A DNA stretch of 64,000 nt from Dermacentor variabilis (GCF_050947875.1 NC_134572.1:128554105-128618104), one strand, 5' to 3'; shown: positions 1 to 13,039, counted from the first letter of the stretch. Numbers and translations are program-made. Notes: generated by a model not told the origin, from the sequence alone.

Positions 1-2443
1 GCCTAAAAATTTCACGTACTACACGTAGCTAATTAGTTTACTAACCACACTTCAAAAAGTGCCCTAACTCAGGACGGCTAACACTATGTCGTTGCATGGT
101 CTGAATCGCCTAAGTACTGCCACATATTTTTTCAAAAGTCCGGTTTAGGTTACGTAAGACACCAGGTATATTCTGCAGTCAATGAGGAAGTAGCTTTGGA
201 GGTCTTGACTTTACTCTTTATGTCAACCGAATGCACTGAATCAAAAAAGGGCATCGTCTATAGCACATGTCGCTTCGAAGGAACCACTAAATTAAAGAAG
301 CTTGGTGCTTCCCGCCTGATGAGTTGGTGACCAGGTGATCTTTCACTTTAAGCACTTATCCCCTTGTACAATTAAAGCGTCTTCATAAGGAATTTGAATT
401 CGCCCAATATCTATTTAATGAAGTCATGTTTAAGCGGTATATTTATCTGCTTTTTTCGTTCCCGAAAACTGCAAAATGGCCATGTATCCACTGGAATATG
501 ATGGGATACCCATTGATGAGCGGATTGCGGCGAATTCAGTAAACCTCGAACGCTGCAAGTTGGCTGCTGCCGTGCCCGTGCATGCTTATATGTTATGGCT
601 CAGCCTAACGACCTTATAACTGCCACGAAATTACGGCTGACTGAAAAGAGTACAGATATGCGTGCCATAAGCTTCATTGTGTTCCGTTGTCGTCCCTTTG
701 AAAGGAGCAAATTTAACACATTTCTACGCATCACGTCGGGCTCGAAATATAAGGCAACAAAAATATGTGTGTCTAGTGGTGTGGCCATGATTATTAATCG
801 GTGAAACAAATATTAAGTGCCAGGAATGTGTTACGAAGCACTGCAGATTGCGGCGCAGCTTTTCCGTGATACATCAGGGAACGGTAAGACCATGTGTGTA
901 TGTTTGAGGCTATAGTTCAGGGTTTGCGAAATGTCATGATAATTAGTTGGGGAAAAAATAATAACAAGCCAACATTCGTAGGGATGAAGAGTTAGTGGAC
1001 CACTGAGGGCTGCGGGAATGCTGAACTTGTCGTGACTGAATTGGTAGCTGTTGTTGCGGAAAGGGAAAACCTAATTGATTGTTCTATCTGTTGCAGGTTT
1101 CGTCTGCTGTGGAAATTCATTAGGTATGCGTGCAGTTCGTGCTGCGATAAAGGAGGCGTGATGTACACGTTGCCGCTTCATCTGGCCTTTCCAACTATCG
1201 GTTGCATCGCCCTATGGTCCCCCGGCTACAACTTAATAAGCAACGAGCATCGGTACCCTTGAGCACTTGACAGACTTGGCAGTGGAAGCTGTCGCAAGTG
1301 ACAGCCTACCTGACTACCGTCGCTTTTCCTCGCAGGTTGGTATTTAACTGCAAAGAGTGCCTTTGACGTGCACTGCAGCAGTTGCTCCCCAAATATACGT
1401 GATATCTATGAATAACACAAGTACCGTCTGAGGCTGAGTTTTCTTAAATGGTCGCCGAAATGCGGACGGAAGTTTTACATATGCAACAAAGCCTCCCTTC
1501 CCTCGAGAGAGAGAGAGAGAGAAAATGATAAAAGAAAGGTAGGGAGGTTAACCAGGACTGAGCCCGGTTGGCTACCCTACACTACACACTTTACAATAAA
1601 CTACACTACACTACACAGTTTACAATAAACTAATCGAAACGGTGCAAGGCTGAAGGGGGAAATTTCAAAACGTAAGCAAGGACCTCATGCGAAACAACAA
1701 GGGACTCTTCTACAGAGTTTTGGAACTTAAGCAGTCTTCATGGTGAGATGATGGTTAAATGATGAGGTCGTCTAAGCGATCTTGTAAGACCATGTATTGT
1801 CTGGGGGGAAACACGGCTCCTCATCTGCAGCTGTGGACAATAAAGCATTGAGACCAGTGATGACACATCCCTAGAAAAGGCACTAGTGATGTGCCTATGC
1901 CTTTATGGTATGTAATAGGTAACATATCCTGCGGCATATGACCAATTTTTCTGCAACGAACTTAAAGCCAAGAACAAGCAAAGAAATATCGTAGGCGAAA
2001 ACAAGATTAAAGTATTTGTTCATTGCTGCTCATTTAACTCAAACTTATATAATACCTTACGCTTTTTCAGCGATCTTAAAACACTTTAACTCTGTAAGTT
2101 TTGTTTTCAAGGATCAACTTTTCATTGTATCATATAATCTAAAAATGAATATTAGGAATAAGAGATTTGTTCTACGAAGAAACATATGCAGAATACTTCT
2201 TTCGCTGCCTAGACTATCCGTCTTTGTTAGAGAAAGAGGCCAGTGAAAAAAAATTTGATTAGGTATTTTGCGCCAACAATCGGAGGAAGAGTGCAACAGC
2301 ATGATGATTTTAATGCGGGAAATTCTGTCCTGACGTCCCTATCCTGCAAAAGGCTTACTATCTCCGAACGCGTGGTGACGAAAAGCACGGTTGAGAGCGA
2401 ATTGAGGGGCTTTTTTACGTTTTACATTCCTTGGGGTCGTTGA
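1..2443. other. No gene recognised
   Basis: It contains a short (GA)n run at about 1506-1522, followed by aggttaaccaggactgagcccggttggctaccctacac, which looks like a tick dispersed repeat from memory but has no second copy here. An actaca-rich patch lies at 1575-1630. Otherwise nothing was found. Confidence 0.45.
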
Positions 2444-2524
2444 ATGTGCCAGGGCTTAGCCAAGCCCCATCTTAGTCGATTAGTTTCAGTGTCACAGGCG
2501 GGAGCGCCTTGCGCAATCTCTCTG

Positions 2525-2579
<55 letters not shown>

Positions 2580-3290
2580 ATAATAATAATAATAATAATA
2601 ATCCGCCTGTATTATGTCCCCTGCAGGACGAAGGCCTCTCCCTGCGATCTCCAATTACCCCTGTCCTGCGCCAACTGATTCCAACTAGCGCCCGCGAATT
2701 TCCTAATGTCATCGTGCCACCTAGGCTTTTCTCGTCCTCGGTGGCGTTTTCCTTCTCTTGGTACTCATTCTGTAACTATAACGTCCAACGCTTATCTAAC
2801 CGGCGCATTACATGACCTGCCCAGCTCCATTTTTTCTTTTTGATGTCAATTAGAATATCGTCTATACCCGTTTGCTCTCTGACCCAAACCGCTCTCTCTT
2901 TATCTCTTAACGTTATGCCTAGCAATCTTCGTTCCATCGCTCTTTGCGCGGTCCTTAACTTGTTCTCAAGCTTTTTTGTCAGTCTCCAAGCTTCTGCCCC
3001 ATACGTCAGCACTGGTAAAATGCATTGATTGTACACCTTCCTTTTCAATGACAATGGTAAGCTTCCGGTCAGGAGTTGGAAATGCCTACCGTATGCGATC
3101 CAACCCATTTTATTCTTGTGTCAATTTCCTTCTCAAGATCAGGGTTCCCTGTCATTAACTGACCTAGGTAAACGCACTCCTTCAAAGACATGAGAGGCTG
3201 ACTGGCGATCCTGAACTCTTGTTCCTTTGCCCGGCTATTTATCTTTGTCTTCCGCATATTAATCTTCAACCCCACTCTGCAGCATACTCA
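2444..3290 (-). mobile_element. RTE LINE 3' fragment with (ATT)n(AGT)n tail
   Basis: On the minus strand the RT C-terminal region reads GLKINMRKTKINSRAKEQEF (3069-3275). After a frameshift it reads PVLTYGAEAWRLTKKLENKL, RTAQRAMERRLLGITLRDKE and WAGHVMRRLDKRWTL (2776-3108). It ends ggagatcgcagggagaggccttcgtcctgcag followed by (ATT)n (2578-2602) and (AGT)n (2525-2579). It is the same clade as 42120-45137 and is inactive. Confidence 0.82.
2525..2602. repeat. (ACT)n(AAT)n microsatellite
   Basis: About 18 ACT units followed by 8 AAT units, at the 3' end of a minus-strand RTE fragment. They give artificial Thr/Asn and Val/Leu frames. Confidence 0.92.
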
Positions 3291-3299
3291 GCGTCTACT

Positions 3300-5429
3300 T
3301 CGCCAGCATGCTGCCACTGTCATAGCGTCTTGATTCGTCACATTCTGCGCTGTCGAAGCAGAAGTTAAAGGAGAGGACAGCGAAGAGCTTGTTGAGCAAA
3401 GTTCGCTTCAGAGAAGCGACCCAAGCACACAAGCCGACTAGGGCCGGTGCTTCTTCGTTGCTTCCAACGCATGCAGAGAAAGGGCGAGGGGGGATGGGGC
3501 ATGCTTGTCACTCCATCCACCTTGCCCCCTCGAGAACCCTCTGTAAGCGTGGAGACTGGTCACGCCATAATACGCGTAGAAACAGGGGTCCTTATTACGT
3601 CTGCTAAGTGCGCAGAGAGGTTGCTGATCACTCCTAGCATGCGTGATCGGTAAGCGTGGAGAAATGTAACGCTTAGATTAAGCGTGTAAAAAAGCTGAAA
3701 ACGCACGCTTAGATAACGTGGATTCCTTTAGAGTGTACTCACTAACGCTCAATTTCATGCCTGTAAAATGTGTATTAGGTGAACATGAGTCAGCGTACTC
3801 GTGATTATGCCGACGTATAAGCCAATTCCCAAATGGTTTGGACAAAGTTTCAGAAAGCTCGGCTTTCGAACAATAAATTCTCCTCCCTACTTACCGTACA
3901 TACGCTGACGCCAGCGCTGGACTTGACACCACCATCAAGTGCGTCAATAGCGATCACAAAAACATTATTGTTCCAGTGGACGTTAGCATAAACATAAACA
4001 ACTCTAGTTACATTGCAAGTAGTTTTCTTGGGCACGTTTTGAAATGTTCATTAGTTTAACTATTCGGAGTCTTCTTCGTGGCCCAAGCACTCTTTGTTAG
4101 CACCGCTTATATTGCGCTCCTTACATTTTGCTCCACTAGTGCCTTTTCACATCACTGAGGATTAACTTTAAGGCCGTTATAACCAAACAATTACAAGAGA
4201 ATGATGTATAGAATATTTTATCGGGAATATTTTATAAATGCTCCATGAGGGCTGATTAATTGATATATTTATTGGCAACTACGCTGTCATAACTCTTGAA
4301 GCTTCATGCACAATTAATAAGTGAGATAATAAATGGTGCGCAGTCGAGAATTTTCTTTAGTCAAATGTCTTTCGGTTTATGAAAATTCCTGTACCAGTGA
4401 TGGAATCCTGCGGCTAGCATCTGGTTCTATACAGAAAATAACATGTAGGTCGACCACACACGTATTTGCTCTATTACTAAAAACATCGCTCAATAGCACA
4501 ACCAGCAGGTGTAGCGATATTTCCTCAAACTCAAAAGGTGTAGTTCCTTTTAGTTTCGTTCTGGTTTGTTGGGGTCGAAGAGAGCCCGCTGCGAAGAATC
4601 CCGGTAGTGCAACGAGCCGGCGCAGCGGGAAGAATTTTGTTGCTGAAGCTGGAGGTCAAAGATTCAGTGTCCCAACGCGACGTCTACATTTAGACAGGGT
4701 TGATAACAACGGCAGTTCCTCGTATACCGAGATTTCCGCACACGTTAAGGGAGGCGTAGTTCCGTCTAGCCATGCATGTCTACTCCCAGTGTAGCGGTTT
4801 TTGATGCGTACGCATTGTTCTAAGTCCGCCTGCTAGTTTCGTAGGTCGCGAAGGTGAACTGAACAGATTGGACCCGACATTAGTTGCGCTGATTGCTTCC
4901 TGCTTGAAATACTCTTGCATAGGACGTGCCCAAATAAGTAACGCGTTATGTTTCGCGGCAGCTTTCTGATGGCGCTCTATTTGCGGGCTCTGCTGATTTC
5001 ACTGACTGGCTGCGGTAGATGCCCTTGATGCAGCCTGTGCCTTAAGGGGCAGGTAAGTTATGCTGATCTGGGATGTGGGATTGGCTTTACGTGTTTTGCT
5101 GCCGTACGACCTTCAATAATAGCTCAATTACGCAAGCAGGGAGGTTTCTGTGTGGGCGTCCAACCGGAGAAATAACATGTAAGAGTCAAAATCAACGGAG
5201 TTAATTCAGGCTGACCTTGCATAATACACTGGATCTATAATAATTAACTGATTTGTCTATCATTAGTGTTTTAATGCAGCCCACTCTGTATGATCAACCA
5301 TACGTCTTAGCTTCAGAGCAGTCAGGAATATAAATAAGATATTGCGAAATAATGCGTTGAAACAAACTAAGTAACTCGCTATTCTGAACTTGAGAGAGAC
5401 CTATAATGCAGACACGTATTCAAAAATAG
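3300..5429. other. No gene recognised; one unexplained 153-codon frame
   Basis: The frame 4333-4794 (plus) starts with ATG and has 153 codons, with a Ser/Thr- and Arg-rich composition. I recognise no motif, signal peptide or splice context. It may be chance. Confidence 0.4.
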
Positions 5430-6300
5430 CCACCAAATAACTATTACTACAGCAAAAATGAGAAAGGAGAAAATTGAGTGTTATATTCTTCTTTTCTCTG
5501 TAAGATAGAAAGAAGACGACAAACAAAGGCACCAAGGACAGCATAATTTTTGTTTGTTGTGACTAATAAAAAGTGGACCCTCTGTTTCCTTTCTTCTCTT
5601 TCCTTAGACAGCGAGGCCTCGAATCCGGTAGTATTGATGCCTTTAGGTAGCATGTGTGAGTCTATTAACCAGTTGCCTTCACCCAAAAATATCACGTACA
5701 CGTGACGCCTGCGACGAAATAAAGACGTTCCGGATCAGCCATCAAGGCCGTGAGGTGTAGTGCTGGCTAACACTCCCAGGTTTAATTCTAGTAGTAAAAC
5801 ATAAATTACCAGAAAGTCGACGGGAAAACAGCGCCGGGGTAGCTCAATTTGTAAGAGCATTACACGTAATGTGCGAAGCTGCGGGTTCGTGCCCCAGCTG
5901 TGGGCAGTTGCTTTTTCATCCAATTTCATTTTCTTTAATTTATCATTTCTTTAATTCAATTATTAAGTACACCCAGCGGCGAAATATTGCGGGGCACGAG
6001 ATCTGAGAAATAGCTGAATATCTATGCAACTTCATAATGCAGTCTGGTATTTGCATTTCGGACCACGAGTACAATATGGTAACAACGTTGTAGTATACAG
6101 TTTTACTGTCTGCTGCTTACGATTGCTCGGGAATTGAACGCTTTCAGAGATCCCGTGGTCGGCAAACTTTTGTCGCCGGATGTACACGTCATTTCCCTGC
6201 GCTGTCCTTGGTGTATTTGTTTGTTGCCTTCTTATGATAGGACTAATAAAAATTGGGCCCTCGGTTTCCATTCTTCTCGTTCATCGTCTCTGTCACATAA
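5430..6300 (+). mobile_element. Ruka-like tRNA-derived SINE composite
   Basis: A tRNA-like head at 5832-5900 has an A box (tagctcaatttg, 5840) and a B box (gggttcgtgcccc, 5883). It is followed by tttcatccaatttcatttt..atttatcatttcttt. The tail part cattt.ccctgcgctgtccttggtg..cttcttatgata is at 6187-6250. A partial inverted relative is at about 5515-5545. From memory this follows the tick SINE Ruka; the name was not checked. A 209-bp segment (5973-6181) interrupts it. Confidence 0.6.
5973..6181. repeat. Insertion inside the Ruka-like SINE
   Basis: The segment is bordered by a direct repeat GTACAC (5967-5972 and 6182-6187). It separates two parts that are contiguous in the SINE as I recall it. 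No inverted ends or tail were seen. Confidence 0.4.
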
Positions 6301-7127
6301 TGAAAAATCGCTCCACAAAAGTTCCCGCGACTGAAGTACATAGCGGAAGCACCAAATGGCAGAATCTCCTGAAAAGCCAAGTTTAAGCCAGAGATGCTTC
6401 AAAAGAATATATTTTCCCTTGAAATGAAGAACGACGTCATGTGAAAAAGAAACGTACAGATTCACTCTTGTTGTAGAAATTACAGAACTATCCCGTAGCC
6501 ACGTAAGCGGAACTTCAAGCTATCTATCGGGGCATCAGCTTCTCTTCCAAGGAATACGAAGTAGTAGAAATTCAAAAGATGAGAATAAAATCCTGGCAGA
6601 GTTTACCGACAGGAAGAAATGTTTTTGTACCATGCTTTGATGACGACAACTTTGGAAAAACTGGAATCACAGGACCTTCACTGGACGTCGCTGCGGATAA
6701 ATACTCAGATTCATTTAACCTTTGTGCCCTGGCACTAACCTAAGATGAACGATGTGTCTTGGGAAAGTTAAATAAAGGTTTCTAAAATTTGGGCAATTGG
6801 ACGTGTTTCCGAACCGCCGAGAGGCACAAGATAACTTACGTAAAGTTCGAACAATTGTCAACGATCGAACCTAAAACACAAAAAAGCCAGGCAGAAAGCC
6901 TGGCAGAAGCATCGCAAACGGATAATTTAATAACGGCAATACAATGTTTACACCTACTTGCGTTCTATTCACAGAATGGAAACATCAGTTACAATTGCAA
7001 TCGTTTTTTTAAAGGTGTGCGAGGTTACGTTCCAAAAGACGATTAAGATAGCGAGACTGGAAATGCTTAGCATTGTTTTGAAAAACTTAATCGGACAACG
7101 TTAGCGACTTTAACAATGCTTAGTGAC
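6301..7127. other. No gene recognised
   Basis: Short frames only. No structure or repeat with a second copy was noticed. Confidence 0.45.
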
Positions 7128-7365
7128 CAGCCGTGGTTGCTTAGGGGCTATAGTGCTTGGCTGTGAAGCACGAGGTCGCGGTATCGAATCGTGACCACGG
7201 CGGCCGCCTTTAGATGGGGGTGAAATGCGAGAACACCCGTGTAGTCAGCCGTAGGTGCACGTTAAAAAGCCCCAGGTTGTCCAAATGTCCAGATTGTCAC
7301 ACTGTGGCGTGCCTCATAACCAGATGGCAGTTTCGGCACGTATGACTCCATAATTTATTATTTAT
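7128..7365 (+). mobile_element. tRNA-derived SINE, diverged copy
   Basis: The head ccgtggttgcttaggggctatagtgc, then aggtcgcggtatcgaatcgtgaccacggcggccgc and a body with gtgaaatgcgagaacacccgtgta, gtgcacgttaaaaagccccaggttgtcc and gtggcgtgcctcataacc match the family of 41276-41512. It ends near tccataatttattattt. Confidence 0.82.
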
Positions 7366-9451
7366 TTAACAATGCCTAATGATAAGACCACCTCATGCAG
7401 GTGGATCCACGAGCGGGCCAAGAACGTTTGAACTAAAGCGACTTGAGGGAACTGCAAACGAGACCAATCATGGTTAAAAAATCCTTGAGAATACATTGCG
7501 ACCGTATCCGTCGGGATGCCATAGGACTTTTGAAATGCTCTTACTGAAAGGATAGCGAGCCGAAACAAACCGCATGAATGGGAACAGAGAGCAGACATGT
7601 GTCCTGAAGCGATATACTGTTTGCGCAATGCTTGACGAGTCGAAAACATGCGTAGAGACCTTCGCCCTAGGAGACCAAATCACCGAATTCCGTAAACGAG
7701 TCAGAGAAGAATACACGACAGTACTTTAATAGTTGTGAACATAGTGGAGCAACTTATGAATAGGACTTGCCTGTGCAATTGTGGGGTGGCCATTGCTCAG
7801 TCATTGCTCGCCCCTTTGGGTGTAATATTCTACGGGCCGGTGCCAGCTAAAATCTTAGTAATACGTAACGCCGAGACACCTGATATATTCTATTTGTAGA
7901 ATGATTTGAAAGCAAAACCTCGTAATCTTAACGGGAGAAACTTCAGGGAAAACTAGGACGGCATTGATTTTTGCTTACATTAAGGCAGAGGCTCAAACGA
8001 TCAAGCCAAGCTTTAAGGCTACACAGACGTTACTGCCAAATTTGGTAGGGTGAGTGCATATCGTTTGGGGAAGTTAAAATAAATTCCATGTGGTCCGCCT
8101 TGCGATAAAATGTTTTGCTTGTACTTTAAGAAAAACAACCCGTACAGAGAGCAGTAAAATCTTCTGCCACCTAAAAATAAATGTACCTACGCGGCAAAGT
8201 ACTTTGGAAGATCAACGTTCTAAATAACAATTATTTAACTCGCATGTTCTACACTTTGACAGGCTTTAGAAATATTCATGTAGTTGCTGGTATTGAAGGA
8301 GTTGGATTCTGCTTTCCATGTCGACGTAGGCTCACAGAATGAAGCATACACGTCCAACTTAAGGTTGAATCGTGATCAACTCAACGTTCCCTATAATCAA
8401 ATTAGCTATACAGCCACACAAGATCTTTCTATGGGTTCCATGCGGTTAAAAGTTATAGACATCGGTGAACTCTTGTCTAATGCGGGACCAGGACAAAATA
8501 ATAACTTTGTCCCTTCAGGAAGAACTCAATAATAGTTTATAGTGAGCAAGCCTGCAGCAACAGTTTAAATGATGGTTTTGTTATTGTGAAGTGATTCCAT
8601 TGGGACCTGGGACCGAAGTGAACAGGTGACCAACCCCATGCGCAAACTCAGAAAGTATGGCATCTTCGAAGTCATCGCCATGACTAGGCGCCAGTAATAA
8701 GTGACAAAAAATCTATCATTTATTCTGATCTCCGATTCTGCCTTCCTCACTGTTTTTATTTCCTTTGTTTAAAACATATCCAGCGTCCGTTTGACGATCA
8801 ATGTTTAGCCTCACTTAACAAACAACTAGACGACTGTGATTTATTTAACAAATGTCGATGAAAAACTTATACTTTCTTGCGTAAAACAAAGCCTACTTGC
8901 ATTTACTCATTCTTCTTTAATTTCTTTCAACCTGGTCGCAGAAAGAAATTTGATGCTATCTTCTGGGAAAGAATGATAAATAGAAATAGGCCGTTCAGCC
9001 GCATCGCGTGCCCTGAGGGTGATAATAATAATAATAAGAATATTACTAAAAAGTATCTTCTTTCTTTTAGCCGGGTCTGTATCACAACACAGCTGTGATC
9101 AGTGTGGCGTACAGCGCCTAACATGTATGCGCCTTTTTTAGTCACAGGAACTGTCGGCGCCAAAGTGCGCTGTACTGTAGGGGTCACAAAGCACAGCGTG
9201 AGTCGAGGAACTTGCGCCAGCCAGATTGGACTTCATCGGCGGAGGAAGCTGTAGAACTGGGTCGAACGCAACAGTTTTGCTTTTGTTGCCAGGCCGCTGC
9301 GACGGGATATCCTCTTTCTCTTTTTAGGACTACATGAGAGCATCACTCCGATAAGTGATGTCGCAGTAAAACAGAATCGTTAAAAGGAAACGAAGAAATC
9401 CAGAAAAAATTGTACGCCGGCGGGAATCCTTCCCTACTCAGGCTATACTTT
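7366..9451. other. No gene recognised
   Basis: AT-rich, short frames, with a small (AAT)n patch near 9022-9036. No structure was noticed. Confidence 0.45.
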
Positions 9452-10015
9452 AACGCGATGGTGTTAAGGGCCGTCTGTCGCAGAAAATCCGGTGTCGGCG
9501 TCGGTGGAGTTGTCCTTGAGCAAAAATTACCGCTAATATTTACCGATATGTATATGTCGTGTCTTGCTATATATCATGCGGTATATTAGGGTTGTATTGC
9601 CACGCCTATCTATCAGTAAAGTTTCTCATACCTTGTCTTACATTTTTTGATAAAGTTGACAATGACAGCTGGCAAACAAATGTCACGAAACGAAACACCG
9701 ACAGGGCATGCCTTTTATGTTAGATATTCTCAGACTAAAATATTAAAAGTGCGAAACAACAACAGAAATCTGAAAAAAATTTTAATTTATTTTGGCGTGG
9801 CTGTGCGCTACCTCAGGGATCGGCCCACTCAAGAGGCCGCATTTCTACCAGAAAGCTCGCTTTCGCGCATAGCGTTCACCGCCAGTGTTTTCCGGTAAAC
9901 AGTGCGGTTACATAAGTTGCAGTTGCCGGGAAGCGTGAAAAGCAGTCAGGTATCTTTGAATGCTATCGGCGTTTCACTATTTAAGGCGAAGCTTAAGCGC
10001 CCTGCGAATTTTTGA
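9452..10015 (+). repeat. Dispersed repeat, copy 1 (about 564 bp)
   Basis: Partner of 29795-30360, diverged by many substitutions and small gaps. It starts near taacgcgatggtgttaagg and ends near cctgcgaatttttgaa. It has no ORF with recognisable content. Confidence 0.75.
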
Positions 10016-10446
10016 AGCAACCGGGGCAGCTTAAGGAGGAAAAAATGAAGTGAAGAATATCCATATCCATCGTATATGTCCATGTGAGGCGAATATTTAA
10101 TGAAGCAGTAAGCAAATGATTCATAATTAACTGACGACGACGCGACAACTTTTGTTTATTTACGTCCTGTGAAATGTGTAAACTCGTGCGATGTTTATGT
10201 TTATTCATCATAAAGGTCGCAACAATATTCTCGGGCGATCTTTTTATGTTGTCTTCCGCCACTTCGTATGGCACAGTGTCAAAATACTTGGCTATGTAAT
10301 TTTACGGACTTCCTTGATCCGCGCATCGTCCCGCTTGTGTCACTGCAATAATCGTCTGGCAAGGAGCGATGAGTTATTGCAATGGAAAACAATTGGGCAG
10401 AAGTTATCCATACGTTATGCCGTCCAGGTGGCAAAAGCGAAAGGAG

Positions 10447-10464
10447 TGGGGGGGGGGGGGGGGT
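10447..10464. repeat. Poly(G) tract
   Basis: A run of about 17 G residues, followed by tgcggggg. It creates poly-Gly and poly-Pro open frames on the two strands that are not genes. Confidence 0.85.
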
Positions 10465-10609
10465 GCGGGGGTAACGCAGGAAATAAGACCTGTCACAGTA
10501 CACTGCAACTACTTACTTTCTATGCACCTTGGACTTCTTCACTTTGCCGTGAAAGCTACATTTTATAACAGAACAGGCGATGTTCTGGTTTTGCTTAGGA
10601 GGGTGAAGG

Positions 10610-10850
10610 GGATGGCGCAGGCCATACTATGCAGAGAGCAGGCAACCAGTGGTCTTTTAAAGTGGTCGAGTGGCAGTACTAAGGGTAGAGAAACAGCAGT
10701 CGATGAAGAGTGGTGTGAGGCATTTAGAACATTTTCAGGCGTGGTAATGACGTCAGTTGACGCAATACACGAGTGAATGAATATCGCAGGGAGAAGCCTT
10801 TGTCCAACAGTGAATACAAACTAGAATGATGATCACGATGACGATCAGTT
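10610..10850 (+). mobile_element. RTE LINE 3'-end fragment
   Basis: The stretch atcgcagggagaagcctttgtcc..cagtgaatacaaactagaatgatgatcacgatgacgat has the layout of the RTE 3' ends at 2444-3290 (ggagatcgcagggagaggccttcgtcctgcag) and 45090-45137, including the gatgat tail. The upstream frame (TAVDEEWCEAFRTF) is a weak match to the RTE C-terminus. Confidence 0.5.
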
Positions 10851-11993
10851 ATCGCAGAGAAAAGTTGTACGCGTAAGAAGTGTACAGCTCGGTGCCAATC
10901 ACATTCGACAGGTCGGCCGTGGAGAGTTCGCAAGCGTTCGTTGAAGTTTCTCGTAATTACTTTTAGTTCTGCAATTCGCGAACGCCTCTCATATGACGTA
11001 TAGCTGTAGAGAATGCTACTTTCGAACTGAAATAAGCACTCGAAACTTTAGTTCGTGCTCACAAATAAGGATTTTAAAAGGTTAAAGAAAATCTAACGCG
11101 TTGTTAGCTATCGGCATACAATGAGTCTTTCTACACATGAGCCAAAATGCATTCGCATTCATACACCGTTTCTTTTTCAGAGGAGCAGAATGCGTTTAAC
11201 AAACAATCCTTCCACGCATCATTCATTCTCCTGAAAAAGTGGAGGACTCATCCCATCGTGTTGCGCGATAGGCGTATTGAAAATGCCTATCCAGCTCTTA
11301 CACAAGAACCAACAGACCCCGCACTTCGCAGAAGAGTTTTGAATATATCGCCAGCGCGTATTTTAGGCAACCCCGTCAATGCCTCGGCGTAATCTCAACC
11401 CGCATTCACTTCCGTCCAAACCTTCCTCTACTTCGCATCTGGGTCAGAGATTCTCACGAGAAACAGCCTTTGCAACGCCTTTCGGCTGCGCCCTTAATTC
11501 CTTTCAAAACATCGGCCGAACAACAACGCGGCTACCCCGCTGTACAACACTCGACGTCACAGAGCGTTCGACTCCGCCCCGCCCACACAAGCGACATCCC
11601 GTAAGCGTACACACACACACACACACACCGACAGAGGCATTGTAGCTGACGCAATGGGCAACAGATCGCGCAACAAAAATCTACCAGTCACGTCTGCTTG
11701 TATGCGCACGCTTACGCACGCTCGAATTGCGTCCGGCAATTTGTCACGCTTCCAGTGCCGAACCTGTTCTCGGCTCACCATAGCGCTTTCTTTCGGCCCC
11801 CTTAGGGTGCTGCCTCTTCGGACGTGCTCTCGCAGGCTGCGGGCGGACGGGGCGGCAACCCTTTTTCCAGAGACCCACGCCACTGCCTGCCGCTGCGCCT
11901 GTGCCTAGAATAGATGGCGGAAGTCCGCGCGGCCATCTCACCAAGGCTCAACAAGCCAGCGACAAATGAAAAGAAAAAGTAAGGATTAAGCAG

Positions 11994-11999
11994 TATAAA
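11994..11999 (+). promoter_or_regulatory. TATA box candidate
   Basis: The sequence cagTATAAAggtgccgg lies in a GC-rich block (about 11400-12300). It is 188 bp upstream of a short ORF at 12182 with a signal-peptide-like start. A transcription start near 12023-12028 would be expected if it is used. Confidence 0.35.
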
Positions 12000-12181
12000 G
12001 GTGCCGGATAACACGTCACCTCGAAGAACGACCGGACCTAGTAGTAGTAGTTGTGACCCGACCCCGGTCTCGTGCGCATGCGTGTGTTACGTAGCTCGCC
12101 GGACAGTGTTGGTGCTCGAGGCGCTCGTTTATAGCAAGCTGGAGCATCAACAGCGCGGCACGACCTCGTGAACTCGGCGTG

Positions 12182-12289
12182 ATGAACGGTGCGCGCCGAC
12201 GCGTTGTGTTGGCGTCCCTGTTATGTGGGCTGTTCGCGAGAACTCAGCGAGACGCACTTTCCTCCGGCACCCGCAGACCCCTCACGTAG
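12182..12289 (+). CDS. Candidate first coding exon with signal-peptide-like start
   Basis: The ATG at 12182 opens MNGARRRVVLASLLCGLFAR: a basic start, then about ten hydrophobic residues ending in small residues, as in a secretion signal. The frame stops after 35 codons (TAG at 12287), so if real it must splice before that, for example at a weak GT near 12286. It lies downstream of a TATA box within a GC-rich block. No downstream exon was recognised and no protein family is implied. Chance is a reasonable alternative. Confidence 0.2.
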   Translation: MNGARRRVVLASLLCGLFARTQRDALSSGTRRPLT

Positions 12290-12824
12290 GAAGGTCGTGT
12301 GACTGCATAATGGCCCAGGCACTCTCTCCTTTGTGTGCTCTAAGACTGCTTTTATTTGAGCTGCTTCAGCAGGGATCCCGGATGATATTGTACAAGGGGC
12401 TCCGTTTAGTAAGGGTACATTGTTTCAGTCTGCGCAGCTGATAGACAACGAGGAAGAGGAAATGAAGGAAAACTGCCTGCTGACAGGAATAGTGATCGAT
12501 CCGGCAGTGTCCTCTCTGCGAACGAGTTAACGGCTTTCACGAACTTCATCTTGCGTGGATCCACTAAAAGTGCGCCGTACACGTCAAGGCGGAGCCGCCA
12601 CGTATGAGTGTATTTTGTTCTAGTTGCCAACTCGGGTTAGCTTAAGTACATGCGCCGCCGTCGATTTGTCGATCTACGTCTTCTGGACCTGTATTACGCG
12701 GACACGAGCATGTGTACAGGAGTGATTTGATTTACCAAACGGGCGAGCCTCTTGAATGCTTTCGGCACGTGCACTTTAGCGCGGTTAATTCGTGTCCATA
12801 CAAACGCAAGTTACGGAATGTAAT
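12290..12824. other. No gene recognised
   Basis: Short frames only. This is where a continuation of the candidate exon at 12182 would be sought, but no exon with recognisable content was seen. Confidence 0.4.
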
Positions 12825-13035
12825 CCGTCCAGCGTAGCAGCTCAGTCGCTGCGCCGCTGAGATCGAGGTCCCGGATGATCGATTCCAGCGGCAGCGTACG
12901 CATTCCGGTGGGAGTGAAATGCAAAAAAAAAAGTGCTTCCGTACCGTGCATTGGGCGCCCGTTAAAGAACTCCAGGTGGTCAAAATCAATCTGGTGCTCT
13001 CATAACCCATTGTATATAGTTTCGCGACGTTACAT
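12825..13035 (+). mobile_element. Diverged tRNA-derived SINE
   Basis: It starts with an A-box-like gcagctcagtcgctgcg and has a degraded B box (ggatgatcgattcc). The body matches the family: gtgggagtgaaatgc, gcgcccgttaaagaactccaggtggtcaaaatcaatc and ctcataaccc. Confidence 0.7.
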
Positions 13036-13039
13036 CTTA

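Noticed and set aside
2422..2815. Open frames of poly-Val/Leu (minus) and poly-Thr/Asn (plus)
   Set aside because: They are produced by the (ACT)n(AAT)n microsatellite at an RTE tail.
4333..4794. 153-codon ORF as a real gene
   Set aside because: No motif, splice context or codon evidence. This length is within chance for a 64-kb window, so it is only noted.
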